DNA of 64,000 bases from Laceyella tengchongensis (GTDB lineage Bacteria > Bacillota > Bacilli > Thermoactinomycetales > Thermoactinomycetaceae), in the NCBI RefSeq assembly GCF_900182735.1, contig NZ_FXTU01000001.1:434001-498000 (forward strand). The letters run 5' to 3'. A model generated the notes under the pieces. It saw nothing but the letters and a program-made list of their open reading frames with translations. It was not told the DNA's origin and ran no database searches. This document shows positions 1-8,221 of the stretch, in pieces. Numbering within the stretch: position 1 is the stretch's first letter; the number at the start of each line of letters is the position of its first letter. Made by a program: the position numbers and the translations under genes.

Positions 1-38
1 ATAAACAGGCGAGTCAAGACAAAGGGATAGTTGAGAAT

Positions 39-305
39 TTGCGGAGCATGTCAGCGTTGCGCGAGGAGATGAACCGCATCAACGCACAAATGCTACACCT
101 GCTGAATGAACGGGCGCGGGTGGCCGTTGAGATCGGGGAAATCAAAAAACGGCAAAACCTGCCGATTGTCGATGAAAAACGAGAAAGGGAGATCATCGCC
201 AAAATGCAGGAAGAAAATCAGGGTCCTGTCACAGATGAGCAAGTAGCGCTCTTCTTCGGTAATTTATTCCAAATTGCTAAAGAATTGCAAGCAGATCGCC
301 GTTAA
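39..305 (+). CDS. aroQ: Chorismate mutase, AroQ class (start uncertain)
   Basis: About 88 residues, all-helical, with the AroQ pattern: an N-terminal helix 'LREEMNRINAQMLHLLNERARV', then 'EIGEIKKRQ' and a C-terminal helix. It would convert chorismate to prephenate for Phe/Tyr synthesis in the cytoplasm. The length fits a free-standing chorismate mutase rather than a DAHP-synthase fusion. A TTG at 39 has an AAAGGG site 12 bases upstream; ATG 48 is an alternative. The frame stays open to the window edge, so the gene could begin further left. A strong terminator follows 8 bases after the stop. Confidence 0.8.
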   Translation: MRSMSALREEMNRINAQMLHLLNERARVAVEIGEIKKRQNLPIVDEKREREIIAKMQEENQGPVTDEQVALFFGNLFQIAKELQADRR

Positions 306-313
306 CCAACCGA

Positions 314-352
314 AAAGCCCCGCTGTCTGCGGTCGGACAGCAGGGGCTTTTG
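314..352 (+). terminator. Rho-independent terminator after chorismate mutase
   Basis: A 14-bp GC-rich stem (AAAGCCCCGCTGTC with its complement) and a T tract lie directly after the chorismate mutase stop codon. Confidence 0.9.
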
Positions 353-497
353 TCTTGGTGGAGAGAGATTTGGGGTATCTTCCGGATTGTCAAGAAATTG
401 ACGAAAATTGCTTCATGTGTCATACTATGTTACCAAGTTAGGTTTTTCTTTGTATTTATAACTAATTTTTGTAAATATTTTGAAAGGGGATTGGCGG

Positions 498-1964
498 ATG
501 GAATATGGCGTGATTATCTCAATCGGCATTTATATGGTAGCGATGCTGATCATCGGTTATTTCGCCTATAAGCGAACTTCGGACCTCTCTGATTACATGT
601 TGGGCGGGCGGAATCTGGGTCCCGCGGTGACAGCCCTCAGTGCAGGCGCTTCTGATATGAGTGGCTGGCTGCTGATGGGGTTGCCCGGCGCCATGTATGC
701 AACAGGGATCAGTAGCGGCTGGATCGTATTGGGCTTGTGTTTGGGCGCTTATCTCAACTGGCTGTATGTGGCACCGCGCTTGCGAACGTATACGGAAGTG
801 GCGCAGAACGCGATCACCATTCCCGTCTACTTTGAAAACCGTTTCAAAGACCAATCCCGTATTTTGCGCGTAGTATCTGCACTGGTTATTTTCGTTTTCT
901 TCACCTTCTACACCTCTTCGGGCATGGTGTCTGGCGGGGAGTTGTTTAAAAGCGCGTTTGGGATGGATTATTTGTGGGGAGTTCTCCTCTGTGCGGGTGT
1001 CGTGATTCTGTATACCCTGTTTGGCGGATTTTTGGCCGTTAGCTGGACGGACTTCGTTCAAGGGACCATCATGGTGGTAGCTTTGATCTTGGTGCCGTTG
1101 GTCACGGTGATGGAGGCGGGCGGCCTCGGCTCGACGCTAGCTGAGATCAAGAGAATCGATCCGGCCTTGCTCGATGTGTTCAAAGGGACAAGCGTCGTTG
1201 GCATCATTTCCTTGCTGGCTTGGGGATTGGGATATTTCGGACAACCCCACATTATTGTGCGCTTTATGGCGCTCAGCTCGGTAAAAGAGGCGAAAAGTGC
1301 ACGCCGCATCGGTATGAGCTGGATGATCTTTTCGATCATCGGTGCGATGTTAACAGGGTTATTTGGAATCGCTTACTTTAACAACACCGGCATGAAACTG
1401 GAAAATCCTGAAACGGTGTTCATCAAGTTGTCTGATGTGTTGTTCCATCCGTTGATCACCGGTTTCTTGCTGGCGGCAATCCTGGCGGCGATCATGAGTA
1501 CGATTTCTTCCCAGCTGTTGGTGACCTCGAGCGCGTTGACGGAGGACTTCTACAAAGCGTTCTTCCGCCGTTCGGCCACAGATAAGGAGTTGGTGTTGGT
1601 CGGCCGGTTGTCTCTCTTGGGTGTGTCTTTGATCGCTTTGTACTTGTCCTTGAACCCCAACGAAACCATTCTCAACTTGGTGGGTTATGCGTGGGCTGGC
1701 TTTGGAGCCGCATTCGGACCGGTAGTGTTGATCAGCCTGTTCTGGAAACGGATGAACAAATGGGGAGCACTTGCGGGCATGCTCGCCGGGGCGGCTACCG
1801 TTATCGTATGGGAGCAAATCGAGGCGCTTAGCGAAGTGTATGAGATCATTCCTGGCTTTATCGCGTGTACGCTGGCTATCATCGTCGTGAGCCTGCTTAC
1901 GCCGAAGCCGCCGGCCGAGATTGAGGCTGAGTTTGATGAAATGGTGAGACAGACGCAAGTGTAA
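498..1964 (+). CDS. putP: Sodium/proline symporter
   Basis: 488 residues, the normal length for PutP of the sodium:solute symporter family. About 13 hydrophobic segments; the N-terminus carries 'SDYMLGGRNLGPAVTALSAGASDMSGWLLMGLPG', the sodium-binding helix 1 region of PutP. It imports proline with Na+ for nutrition or osmoprotection. ATG 498 is chosen because GAAAGGGGA ends 7 bases upstream; the longer TTG frame starting at 480 has no site. Monocistronic: a 145-bp AT-rich gap precedes it and a terminator follows. Confidence 0.93.
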   Translation: MEYGVIISIGIYMVAMLIIGYFAYKRTSDLSDYMLGGRNLGPAVTALSAGASDMSGWLLMGLPGAMYATGISSGWIVLGLCLGAYLNWLYVAPRLRTYTEVAQNAITIPVYFENRFKDQSRILRVVSALVIFVFFTFYTSSGMVSGGELFKSAFGMDYLWGVLLCAGVVILYTLFGGFLAVSWTDFVQGTIMVVALILVPLVTVMEAGGLGSTLAEIKRIDPALLDVFKGTSVVGIISLLAWGLGYFGQPHIIVRFMALSSVKEAKSARRIGMSWMIFSIIGAMLTGLFGIAYFNNTGMKLENPETVFIKLSDVLFHPLITGFLLAAILAAIMSTISSQLLVTSSALTEDFYKAFFRRSATDKELVLVGRLSLLGVSLIALYLSLNPNETILNLVGYAWAGFGAAFGPVVLISLFWKRMNKWGALAGMLAGAATVIVWEQIEALSEVYEIIPGFIACTLAIIVVSLLTPKPPAEIEAEFDEMVRQTQV

Positions 1965-1966
1965 TC

Positions 1967-2010
1967 AAAAAGAACCCATCGCCTCCAATCAAGGGCGGTG
2001 GGTTCTTTTG
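1967..2010. terminator. Bidirectional terminator between putP and deacetylase gene
   Basis: Inverted repeat AGAACCCATCGCC / GGGCGGTGGGTTCT with an A run before and a T run after. It sits between two convergent genes and can serve both strands. Confidence 0.9.
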
Positions 2011-2011
2011 C

Positions 2012-2827
2012 TTATTTATATGCAGGAACCTGCAACAATTGGTCAATGGTGACGAATTCGTAGCCTTGTTGTCGCAAGTGTTTGATGATGCGGGGGAGTG
2101 ATGCGACGGTTGCGTCACGCGGCCCACCGGCATCATGTTGCAAGATGATGCTCCCCGGTAAGGCATGATTCTTGACCATCTGAACGATATCTTCTGCCGT
2201 TCTTCCTTTTTTCCAGTCGAGCGTGTCAACATCCCACTGGATCATTTCATAACCCATTTGTTCCAAGCGTTTGATCTTGCCTTTGACCGCTCCGTATGGC
2301 GGGCGCATCAAGCGCAGGTCTTTGCCGATGATTTGTTTGACGGTGGCATTGGTGCGATTCATTTCTTGCACTAACTGCTGATCGGACAAGCTGGGGAGAT
2401 ATGGATGCCGCCACGTATGGCTACCAATCACATGTCCTTCGTCATATATCCGTTTAAGCATGTTCGGATGGGCTTTGGCTTGCTGTCCCAACACGAAGAA
2501 TGTGGCGCGGATCCCGTTTTGCTTTAAGATGTCTAAAATTTGTTTGGTATAACGATCGTTTGGCCCATCGTCAAATGTCAACGCGACCCATTTCAGCCCG
2601 CGCGGACCGTGATAATGCATATGTTTTGATTCGGATTTGATCACCGTTTTTTGTAGTGCGGTCAATTCTGGCGGCAATTTGATGCGCTTAGGCATAGGTG
2701 AGAGCTTGGTGAGGTGTGAATGGTCTGCTTGCCATCCGGGTTCTGCGGATTGTTGGTTAAAGCAACCGCTGAGCAAGGCACTGCTCATGAGCGTTGCCGC
2801 AAGAAGACCATATATTTTTTTTTGCAT
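2012..2827 (-). CDS. Lipoprotein polysaccharide deacetylase (NodB domain)
   Basis: 271 residues. An N-terminal lipoprotein signal ends in a 'LLSGC' lipobox, so the protein should be anchored on the outer face of the membrane. The NodB/CE4 motifs are all present in order: 'TFDDGP' (metal and catalytic Asp pair), 'SHTWRHP' (two metal His), 'RPPYGA', 'DTLDW' and 'ILQHDA'. Family members remove acetyl groups from GlcNAc or MurNAc in peptidoglycan or related glycans; the substrate cannot be told here. ATG 2827 is preceded by GGAG. Convergent with putP. Confidence 0.9.
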   Translation of the reverse strand: MQKKIYGLLAATLMSSALLSGCFNQQSAEPGWQADHSHLTKLSPMPKRIKLPPELTALQKTVIKSESKHMHYHGPRGLKWVALTFDDGPNDRYTKQILDILKQNGIRATFFVLGQQAKAHPNMLKRIYDEGHVIGSHTWRHPYLPSLSDQQLVQEMNRTNATVKQIIGKDLRLMRPPYGAVKGKIKRLEQMGYEMIQWDVDTLDWKKGRTAEDIVQMVKNHALPGSIILQHDAGGPRDATVASLPRIIKHLRQQGYEFVTIDQLLQVPAYK

Positions 2828-2948
2828 GGTAAATCTCCAATCCCTATAAATCTATTTATATCAATAATAAAATAATCTAAGATAAAATTTATCTACTTTG
2901 CTAAGCCGAACTTGACGATCTTGTGGACGTTTTATTACGGATTGGTTT

Positions 2949-2979
2949 CAAAAAACGTCCGTGCCCAACGCACGGACGT
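2949..2979 (-). terminator. Terminator after R2lox gene
   Basis: Perfect 10-bp stem ACGTCCGTGC/GCACGGACGT with a 5-base loop; on the minus strand it runs into TTTTTTG. Confidence 0.85.
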
Positions 2980-3052
2980 GTGAAGGGGATACGGGGCGGT
3001 CTGCCTGGCGATGAACCAGTGCTCGGGGGGAAGCGCATGTGTCGACAGGGTG

Positions 3053-3961
3053 TCAAAGTGATTCCAGATTAAATTGGCGGTAGATTTCTTCCAAGGATTT
3101 ATCTTTGGCGCGGGCGATGATCTGTTTGCGGATGGCAAATTGTTTTTGAGCAAATGCGAAGCGCCTTTCTAATCCCACACCAAATGCGTCAGGATAATTG
3201 GCGATCATGCTGGGGATAGGCTGCTCCGCAGGGTTCCATTCGTCCATGCGTTGCATGATATATTCATAGAGATGGGGATGTTCTTGAATGAGACGGTGCA
3301 GAAGATAAGTGCCGTAACTGATGTGCCGGGATTCGTCTTTCTTGATCAGGCGGATGCCTTCCATCAAGCCTGGCATGAGCCCCCTCTTTTCAAGTGCTTG
3401 CTCAAAAAACCAATATCCGGTTTCCGCGCCAACGCCTTCAATCAACATGTTGTATAACACGGCAGCATCAGCGAATGCTTCGGGGGAGTCGTCAGTCAAA
3501 AGCCGGTTCATGGTGCGAGTGAGGGTGTTGCTATCCTGTTGGGTCGCATCTGTGTCATCCAAGTAAAGCATGGGTATGCCACGTCGATTTAGATAGGGGG
3601 TCAAATCTTCAGTGACACCAAGTGTGTTGATGAAAAGGCGGAAGAACTCCGTATGCTTGGCTTCTTCAAACAAAAATGTGGTCAGATACATCTCTTCTTC
3701 CAATCTTCCTTCACGGGCCACAGCGATCAGAAGCGGCAACAAATCGACCGTCACCGCTTCTTCCCCAGCCAAGAAATTGACAATCATCCCCAGGATCTCT
3801 CTTTTTTGCTCACCAGTGAAATGAACCCAATCATTGACATCCTGTGTCAGGTCGATATCTTCCGGATTCCAGGTGCCCAGCCGTTTGGCTTTTTGATACA
3901 GGCGGTAAGGAACAGACTGCATATCCAGCCCTTTGCTCAGAGTAATAATATGTCTTGTCAA
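3053..3961 (-). CDS. R2-like ligand-binding oxidase (R2lox, Mn/Fe)
   Basis: 302 residues, related to ribonucleotide reductase R2 but of the R2lox type. Six metal ligands are visible: E67 (GEEAV), E100 and H103 (FEEAKH), E175 (YNMLIEG), E210 and H213 (KDESRH). Val70 and Tyr170, the pair that forms the ether crosslink in the Geobacillus protein, are also kept. R2lox proteins assemble a Mn/Fe centre and bind a fatty acid; the physiological reaction is unknown. The TTG at 3961 is preferred over ATG 3979 because GGAGGG lies 6 bases before the TTG and inside the longer frame. No nrdE/nrdI neighbour. A minus-strand TATAAT at 4014-4019 may be its -10 element. Confidence 0.9.
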   Translation of the reverse strand: MTRHIITLSKGLDMQSVPYRLYQKAKRLGTWNPEDIDLTQDVNDWVHFTGEQKREILGMIVNFLAGEEAVTVDLLPLLIAVAREGRLEEEMYLTTFLFEEAKHTEFFRLFINTLGVTEDLTPYLNRRGIPMLYLDDTDATQQDSNTLTRTMNRLLTDDSPEAFADAAVLYNMLIEGVGAETGYWFFEQALEKRGLMPGLMEGIRLIKKDESRHISYGTYLLHRLIQEHPHLYEYIMQRMDEWNPAEQPIPSMIANYPDAFGVGLERRFAFAQKQFAIRKQIIARAKDKSLEEIYRQFNLESL

Positions 3962-4369
3962 GTAAATCCCTCCAATCATGAAATATGAACCGGCGGGTCA
4001 GTGGGTGCCACCCATTATATACCCGTTGATGAAGGGGATTGAGCCTAATTTTATTTTGAAAAATGCGATTTTTCTACCATTTCCCCTCGTTTATGCGTGG
4101 GAACGCGTTGCTGGCATCGCATTCCGGTCGAGTCAAAGGAATGGGAGATTGACAAATTACAGATAATTATATAAATTTAAATTAACAGAATGGAAGGGGT
4201 TGCCCTCATTGTTGCCATGAGCGAGGGAAATGAGATTTTGCGCTTATAAAACCGACTATTCTGCTTGATTTTATCGTAAAAAGGTGCGTTGTCGGGCCAA
4301 GTTTCTTTGCACCGACGATCGCTTAACCATATCCGATCCCCACGACGGGGAAGACGGAGGCTGATAGGC
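3962..4369. other. Intergenic region, R2lox to Rrf2 gene
   Basis: About 400 bases with no convincing gene. It holds the divergent upstream regions of R2lox (minus) and the Rrf2 gene (plus). Apart from a minus-strand TATAAT at 4014-4019 I see no clear element. Confidence 0.5.
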
Positions 4370-4798
4370 ATGAAAATATCGACAAGGGGCGAATACGCCC
4401 TGCGCGCGCTAATTATCTTGGGGCAAGAACCGGCGCGAGTGATGACGATTAGCGACCTTGCGGACAAAACGCTGGTACCGACAAGTTATTTAGAGCACAT
4501 CTTATTGCAGCTTAAACATCTGGGGTATGTGGTCAGCCGGCGCGGAAGCCGTGGCGGATACCGGATCAACCGGCCGCCGGATCAGATTGTGATCGGAGAG
4601 ATCATCCGCCAGTTGGAAGGGCCATTGGCACCAATGGGCTGCGTGAGTGTAACTGCTTATGAGTCATGTGAATTGGAATCGATGTGCTTGCTCAGGCCCT
4701 TGTGGATGTCCATCCGGGAAACTGTCGCGAATCTATTGGAAAAGACCACGCTGGAGGATCTGTTGCGCGGCAAAGTGCATCAGGCGGCAAAAGGATAG
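4370..4798 (+). CDS. Rrf2-family transcriptional regulator
   Basis: 142 residues starting 'MKISTRGEYALRALI', the classic Rrf2 N-terminal winged helix, followed by 'TSYLEHILLQLKHLGYVVSRRGSRGGYRI' (recognition helix and wing). Three cysteines in a C-x8-C-x5-C arrangement lie where IscR/NsrR/RirA bind an iron-sulfur cluster, so redox, NO or iron sensing is plausible, though the spacing differs from IscR (C-x5-C-x5-C). CymR-type regulators lack these cysteines. GGAGG about 10 bases upstream of ATG 4370 selects this start over the longer frame. Neighbours give no target. Confidence 0.85.
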   Translation: MKISTRGEYALRALIILGQEPARVMTISDLADKTLVPTSYLEHILLQLKHLGYVVSRRGSRGGYRINRPPDQIVIGEIIRQLEGPLAPMGCVSVTAYESCELESMCLLRPLWMSIRETVANLLEKTTLEDLLRGKVHQAAKG

Positions 4799-4829
4799 GC
4801 AAAACATGAACTTCTTCTGCGGTATATTA

Positions 4830-4857
4830 AAGCCATGACCACGGTTATGGCTTTTTT
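4830..4857 (+). terminator. Terminator after Rrf2 gene
   Basis: AAGCCAT/ATGGCTT stem followed by a T6 run. Confidence 0.85.
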
Positions 4858-4956
4858 CGTGTTGGTCGGAGTTGGTACCCTTCATTTTTGTGCTTGAAAA
4901 TGTCGGATGGTGTTAGCCGCATCTTGTTAATCTATTGATGAGGGGGTGAGGTGCTT

Positions 4957-5832
4957 GTGAACCTGCTGCAACATATGAATGCAGCGCTCAGCTATATTGA
5001 AGACCATCTCGCTGGCGACATCGACTTTAAAGAAGTGGCCCGGCGGGCGATGTGCTCAGAGTACCATTTTAAACGGATGTTTTCTTTTCTTGCCGGTGTG
5101 ACGTTGTCCGAATACATTCGGCGCAGACGGCTCACCCTAGCCGCATTTGAATTGAAGGATCGCGATGTGCGGATCATCGATATCGCGGTCAAATACGGCT
5201 ACAGCTCAGCAGATGCGTTTGCGCGGGCGTTTCAAGCCATGCATGGTGTGACACCGTCCGAAGCCAGAAACAATGGAAAGCCGTTGAAAGCTTTTCCGCG
5301 GCTGACTTTTCAATTGACTGTCAAAGGGGGAAACGAAATGAATTATCGCATTGAGGAGAAAAGCGCGTTTCGCATTGTCGGCATCAAAAAAAGAGTTCCA
5401 CTGATTTATCAAGGGGTTAATCCGGAAATCGCCTCCATGTGGGCCAGCTTGGATGAGGCGAAGATCACTCGGCTGAAGAATCTCAGCAATGTCGAGCCGG
5501 TCGGTTTGATCAGCGCATCTACGAATTTTTCTGAAGGGAGAAAGGAGGGAGGGGAACTGGATCATTACATTGGCGTGGCAACGACGCAAGCGTGCCCAGA
5601 AGATCTGGACCAGCTGGAAGTGCCCGCTCTGACCTGGGCGGTATTTGAAGTTGTTGGTCCTTTTCCCGATACATTGCAAGAGACATGGGGGCGCATCTTC
5701 TCCGAATGGTTCCCATCTTCCGATTATGAACTTGCTGAGGGGCCGGAAATGTTGTGGAACGAGCACAAAGATATTTCATCGCCCAAGTTTCGCAGCGAGA
5801 TATGGATTCCGATTCAGAAGAAGCGCCAATGA
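4957..5832 (+). CDS. AraC-type regulator with GyrI-like effector domain
   Basis: About 291 residues. Residues 1-110 hold two AraC helix-turn-helix motifs ('DFKEVARRAMCSEYHFKRMFSF' and 'IIDIAVKYGYSSADAFARAFQ', then 'HGVTPSEAR'). Residues ~125-290 are a GyrI/SOUL-like small-molecule binding domain ('FRIVGIKKRVP', '...EIWIPIQKK'). Such proteins (Rob, BltR-like) sense lipophilic drugs or metabolites. GTG 4957 has AGGGGG 10 bases upstream; GTG 4951 is too close to it. The regulator domain order (HTH first) is typical. The target is unknown. Confidence 0.88.
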   Translation: MNLLQHMNAALSYIEDHLAGDIDFKEVARRAMCSEYHFKRMFSFLAGVTLSEYIRRRRLTLAAFELKDRDVRIIDIAVKYGYSSADAFARAFQAMHGVTPSEARNNGKPLKAFPRLTFQLTVKGGNEMNYRIEEKSAFRIVGIKKRVPLIYQGVNPEIASMWASLDEAKITRLKNLSNVEPVGLISASTNFSEGRKEGGELDHYIGVATTQACPEDLDQLEVPALTWAVFEVVGPFPDTLQETWGRIFSEWFPSSDYELAEGPEMLWNEHKDISSPKFRSEIWIPIQKKRQ

Positions 5833-5879
5833 ATAGATGGGATGCCCGCAAAGACCGATATGTGTCCTTGCGGGCATCG

Positions 5880-5909
5880 TTGCTTATGTCGGATCATTTG
5901 CAATATAAT
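5880..5909 (+). promoter_or_regulatory. Sigma-A-like promoter for the micro-ORF at 5940
   Basis: TTGCTT (5880-5885) and a perfect TATAAT (5904-5909) separated by 18 bases, about 30 bases before the peptide start. Confidence 0.6.
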
Positions 5910-5939
5910 AAAAGCAAGTTGCAAAAAGGAGTGATGACG

Positions 5940-6005
5940 ATGATTGTGATAAACAGCCAGAAGAACACGAAAGGACAAGACGTGGAGAATCCTTTTTGCT
6001 GTTAG
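5940..6005 (+). CDS. 21-residue peptide ending in FCC, function unknown
   Basis: Short ORF starting 'MIVINSQKNTKG' and ending 'ENPFCC'. AAAGGAG lies 8 bases before the second ATG (5940); the first ATG (5934) is too close to it. A good promoter stands just upstream (5880-5909) and the reading frame closes 59 bases before the RsgA gene, so the two may be co-transcribed. The paired C-terminal cysteines suggest metal binding, a disulfide or modification, but no family is recognised. It may instead be a leader ORF controlling the GTPase gene. Confidence 0.5.
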   Translation: MIVINSQKNTKGQDVENPFCC

Positions 6006-6064
6006 GTGCGGATGGGGGTTCTCCATGATCTGCCGCAGATCAGAATCACAGGGAGGACTCACAA

Positions 6065-7126
6065 TTGGATAAATGGACATGGGGCTGGACCCCTGCCTTG
6101 GAGGAAGCATTTGATCAGATCGAAGAGGACGGGCTCGCGGTTGGGCGCGTGACCCTTCAGCATAAACGCTTGTATCGTTTGCAGACCGAATACGGGGAGC
6201 TATTGGCGGAATTGACTGGCAGATTCCGCTATGAGACAACGAGAGTAGAAGATTATCCTGCCGTGGGCGATTGGGTGGTCATTCGACCACGGGTGGCGGA
6301 GGGCAGAGCCTCAATTGAGGCTGTTTTGCCCCGTTTTAGCAGGTTTTCCCGCAAAGTGGCTGGCAGGACATGGGAGGAGCAGATTGTCGCCGCCAACGTC
6401 GATACGGTATTTTTGGTCAACGCGTTAAACCAAGATTTTAATGTGCGGCGGATCGAGCGTTATCTTACCCTGGCCTGGGAAAGCGGTGCGCAGCCGGTGA
6501 TTGTGTTGAACAAGGCGGATTTGTACCCAGACGTGACTGACAAGGTGGCGCAAGTCGAAGCGGTGGCCTTGGGTGTGCCGATTCATGTGGTAAGCGGCTT
6601 GACCGGCGAGGGATTGGATGAGTTGATGGCGTATTTGCAACCGGGCAAAACGGTGGCCTTGCTTGGTTCTTCCGGGGTGGGCAAATCCACCTTAACCAAT
6701 TGCTTTTTGGGGACGGAACAGCAAGAAGTGCAAGCGGTTCGCGCTGGGGACGACAAAGGGAAACATACAACCACCTATCGAGAATTGTTCCTCTTGCCGC
6801 AAGGGGGATGCCTGATCGACACGCCGGGTATGCGTGGGATCAAACTTGTCGACCAGGAACATGGTGTGCAAGAGACATTTGAGGAGATTGAGCAGTTGGC
6901 ACGCTCTTGCCGTTTCACCGACTGCCAGCACCATGGTGAACCGGGTTGCGCAGTGGAGCTTGCGCTGGCCGAAGGACGCTTGGCGCCGAAACGTCTTGCT
7001 AATTACCGGAAGTTGCTTCGGGAGTTGGCGTATTATGAGCGCAAAGAAAACCGGCAGCTGGCCCACGCGGAAAAAGAGATATGGAAGAAAAGAAGCAAAC
7101 AAGCGAAGATAAATGCGCGCAAGTGA
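6065..7126 (+). CDS. rsgA: RsgA/YjeQ-type circularly permuted GTPase
   Basis: 353 residues. An N-terminal OB-fold is followed by a circularly permuted G domain: 'NKAD' (G4) comes before 'GSSGVGKST' (G1/P-loop) and 'DTPGMRG' (G3). A C-terminal zinc site 'CRFTDCQHHGEPGC' and a basic tail follow. RsgA enzymes bind the 30S subunit and promote late ribosome maturation. At ~353 residues, with a basic tail, it is longer than the usual ~290-residue RsgA and resembles the second RsgA-like copy seen in some Firmicutes. TTG 6065 is supported by GGGAGG 8 bases upstream. Terminator follows. Confidence 0.88.
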   Translation: MDKWTWGWTPALEEAFDQIEEDGLAVGRVTLQHKRLYRLQTEYGELLAELTGRFRYETTRVEDYPAVGDWVVIRPRVAEGRASIEAVLPRFSRFSRKVAGRTWEEQIVAANVDTVFLVNALNQDFNVRRIERYLTLAWESGAQPVIVLNKADLYPDVTDKVAQVEAVALGVPIHVVSGLTGEGLDELMAYLQPGKTVALLGSSGVGKSTLTNCFLGTEQQEVQAVRAGDDKGKHTTTYRELFLLPQGGCLIDTPGMRGIKLVDQEHGVQETFEEIEQLARSCRFTDCQHHGEPGCAVELALAEGRLAPKRLANYRKLLRELAYYERKENRQLAHAEKEIWKKRSKQAKINARK

Positions 7127-7138
7127 TTAAGACGCACG

Positions 7139-7182
7139 CGGCGCCCAATCCGGCGGAACATAACTGGATTGGGCGCTTTTTT
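7139..7182 (+). terminator. Terminator after rsgA-like gene
   Basis: GCGCCCAATCC / GGATTGGGCGC stem with a T6 run. Confidence 0.9.
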
Positions 7183-7191
7183 GCATTTCGT

Positions 7192-7222
7192 TTGAGTATT
7201 CGCTGGGGTGGTATGGTAAAAT
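7192..7222 (+). promoter_or_regulatory. Probable promoter of cutC (extended -10)
   Basis: TTGAGT (7192-7197) and TGGTAAAAT (7214-7222, extended -10), spacing 19. About 100 bases before cutC. Confidence 0.45.
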
Positions 7223-7325
7223 CACTGATATTGGAAAGCGCCTCTTTCGCGTAAACGGTGGCGGAAAGCCCGTCCGCGACAGCAGAGGCGTTTGGAAAAA
7301 TGAAGAGATTGAGTGAGGGTAGGAC

Positions 7326-8018
7326 ATGCGAATCGAAGTCATAGCAACAGACTTGACTGACGCCAAATTGGCGGATCAGCATGGAGCTGACCGAATTGAA
7401 CTGGTCACAGGCATGGCGGAAGGGGGATTAACTCCCAGTTACGGGTTGATTGAGGAAGTGGTGCGTCGCGTCACGATTCCGGCTTATGTGATGATCCGGC
7501 CCCACAGCCGTTCTTTTTGTTACAGTCGGGATGACCTGGACACGATGATCAAAGATATCCAAACCGTTAAGCGCCTAGGCGCGCCAGGAGTGGTCTTGGG
7601 GGCGCTGACCAAGGAGAAGACCATTGATGAAACGGCGCTGTCGCTTTTGCTTGAGGCGGCGGAAGGGCTAGACATCACTTTTCACCGCGCGTTTGACGAG
7701 GTGGCCGATCAGGAAGCGGCGCTAAAGGTGCTGCTCCGCTATCCGCAAGTGACGAGGGTGTTGACTTCCGGTGGCAAGCGTAGCGCGCTTGATGCGGTTC
7801 CACAGATGGCGAAGCTGGTGCGCTTGGCTGAGGGAACCCACCTGACCATTCTGGCGGGTAGCGGATTGACCGTCGAGTCGTTGCCTGCATTCAGCGCGCA
7901 AACAGGGGTGAAGGAAGTCCATTTCGGCTCGGGGGTGCGAGTGGGCGGCAAGTCATTGGCGCCGATTGATCCCGTCAAGCTGGAGGCATTGAAAGCAATA
8001 GTTGACTCAGGCATGTAA
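7326..8018 (+). CDS. cutC: CutC family protein
   Basis: 230 residues, full length for CutC, a TIM-barrel protein. 'ADRIELVTGMAEGGLTPS', 'IPAYVMIRPHSRSFCYS', 'DITFHRAFDEV' and 'VLTSGGKRSALD' are typical conserved blocks. It was linked to copper homeostasis in E. coli, but its enzymatic role is not settled. ATG 7326 has GAG-rich sequence upstream (GAGTGAGGGTAGGAC). It stands alone between two terminators. Confidence 0.9.
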   Translation: MRIEVIATDLTDAKLADQHGADRIELVTGMAEGGLTPSYGLIEEVVRRVTIPAYVMIRPHSRSFCYSRDDLDTMIKDIQTVKRLGAPGVVLGALTKEKTIDETALSLLLEAAEGLDITFHRAFDEVADQEAALKVLLRYPQVTRVLTSGGKRSALDAVPQMAKLVRLAEGTHLTILAGSGLTVESLPAFSAQTGVKEVHFGSGVRVGGKSLAPIDPVKLEALKAIVDSGM

Positions 8019-8056
8019 GAAAAAGAGAATGAAAGACGACAAGCTGTCGCAAACAA

Positions 8057-8090
8057 GGGCTCCCGCCGGCACGATCGCCGTGGGAGCCTT
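8057..8090 (+). terminator. Possible terminator hairpin after cutC
   Basis: GGCTCCC / GGGAGCC stem (8058-8064, 8082-8088) with inner CGGC/GCCG pairing; the T tract is weak. Confidence 0.4.
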
Positions 8091-8166
8091 AACTGTTTGG
8101 TTCACCATAAAAAACGAAGAGAAATGGGTGCCGGTTTGGTAAGCTGATTCATAGGGAATGGAAACA

Positions 8167-8196
8167 AAGCCGATCCTAATCCATGGTCGGCTTTTT
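8167..8196 (+). terminator. Terminator-like hairpin ahead of the response-regulator gene
   Basis: AAGCCGA / TCGGCTT stem followed by T5, 26 bases before the regulator start. It may end cutC read-through or attenuate the module. Confidence 0.55.
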
Positions 8197-8221
8197 ATGG
8201 TTACACAGAGGGGGAAAGCGC

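Noticed and set aside
519..1061. Long minus-strand frames inside putP and other GC-rich genes
   Set aside because: Shadow frames on the opposite strand with no start signals and no domain.
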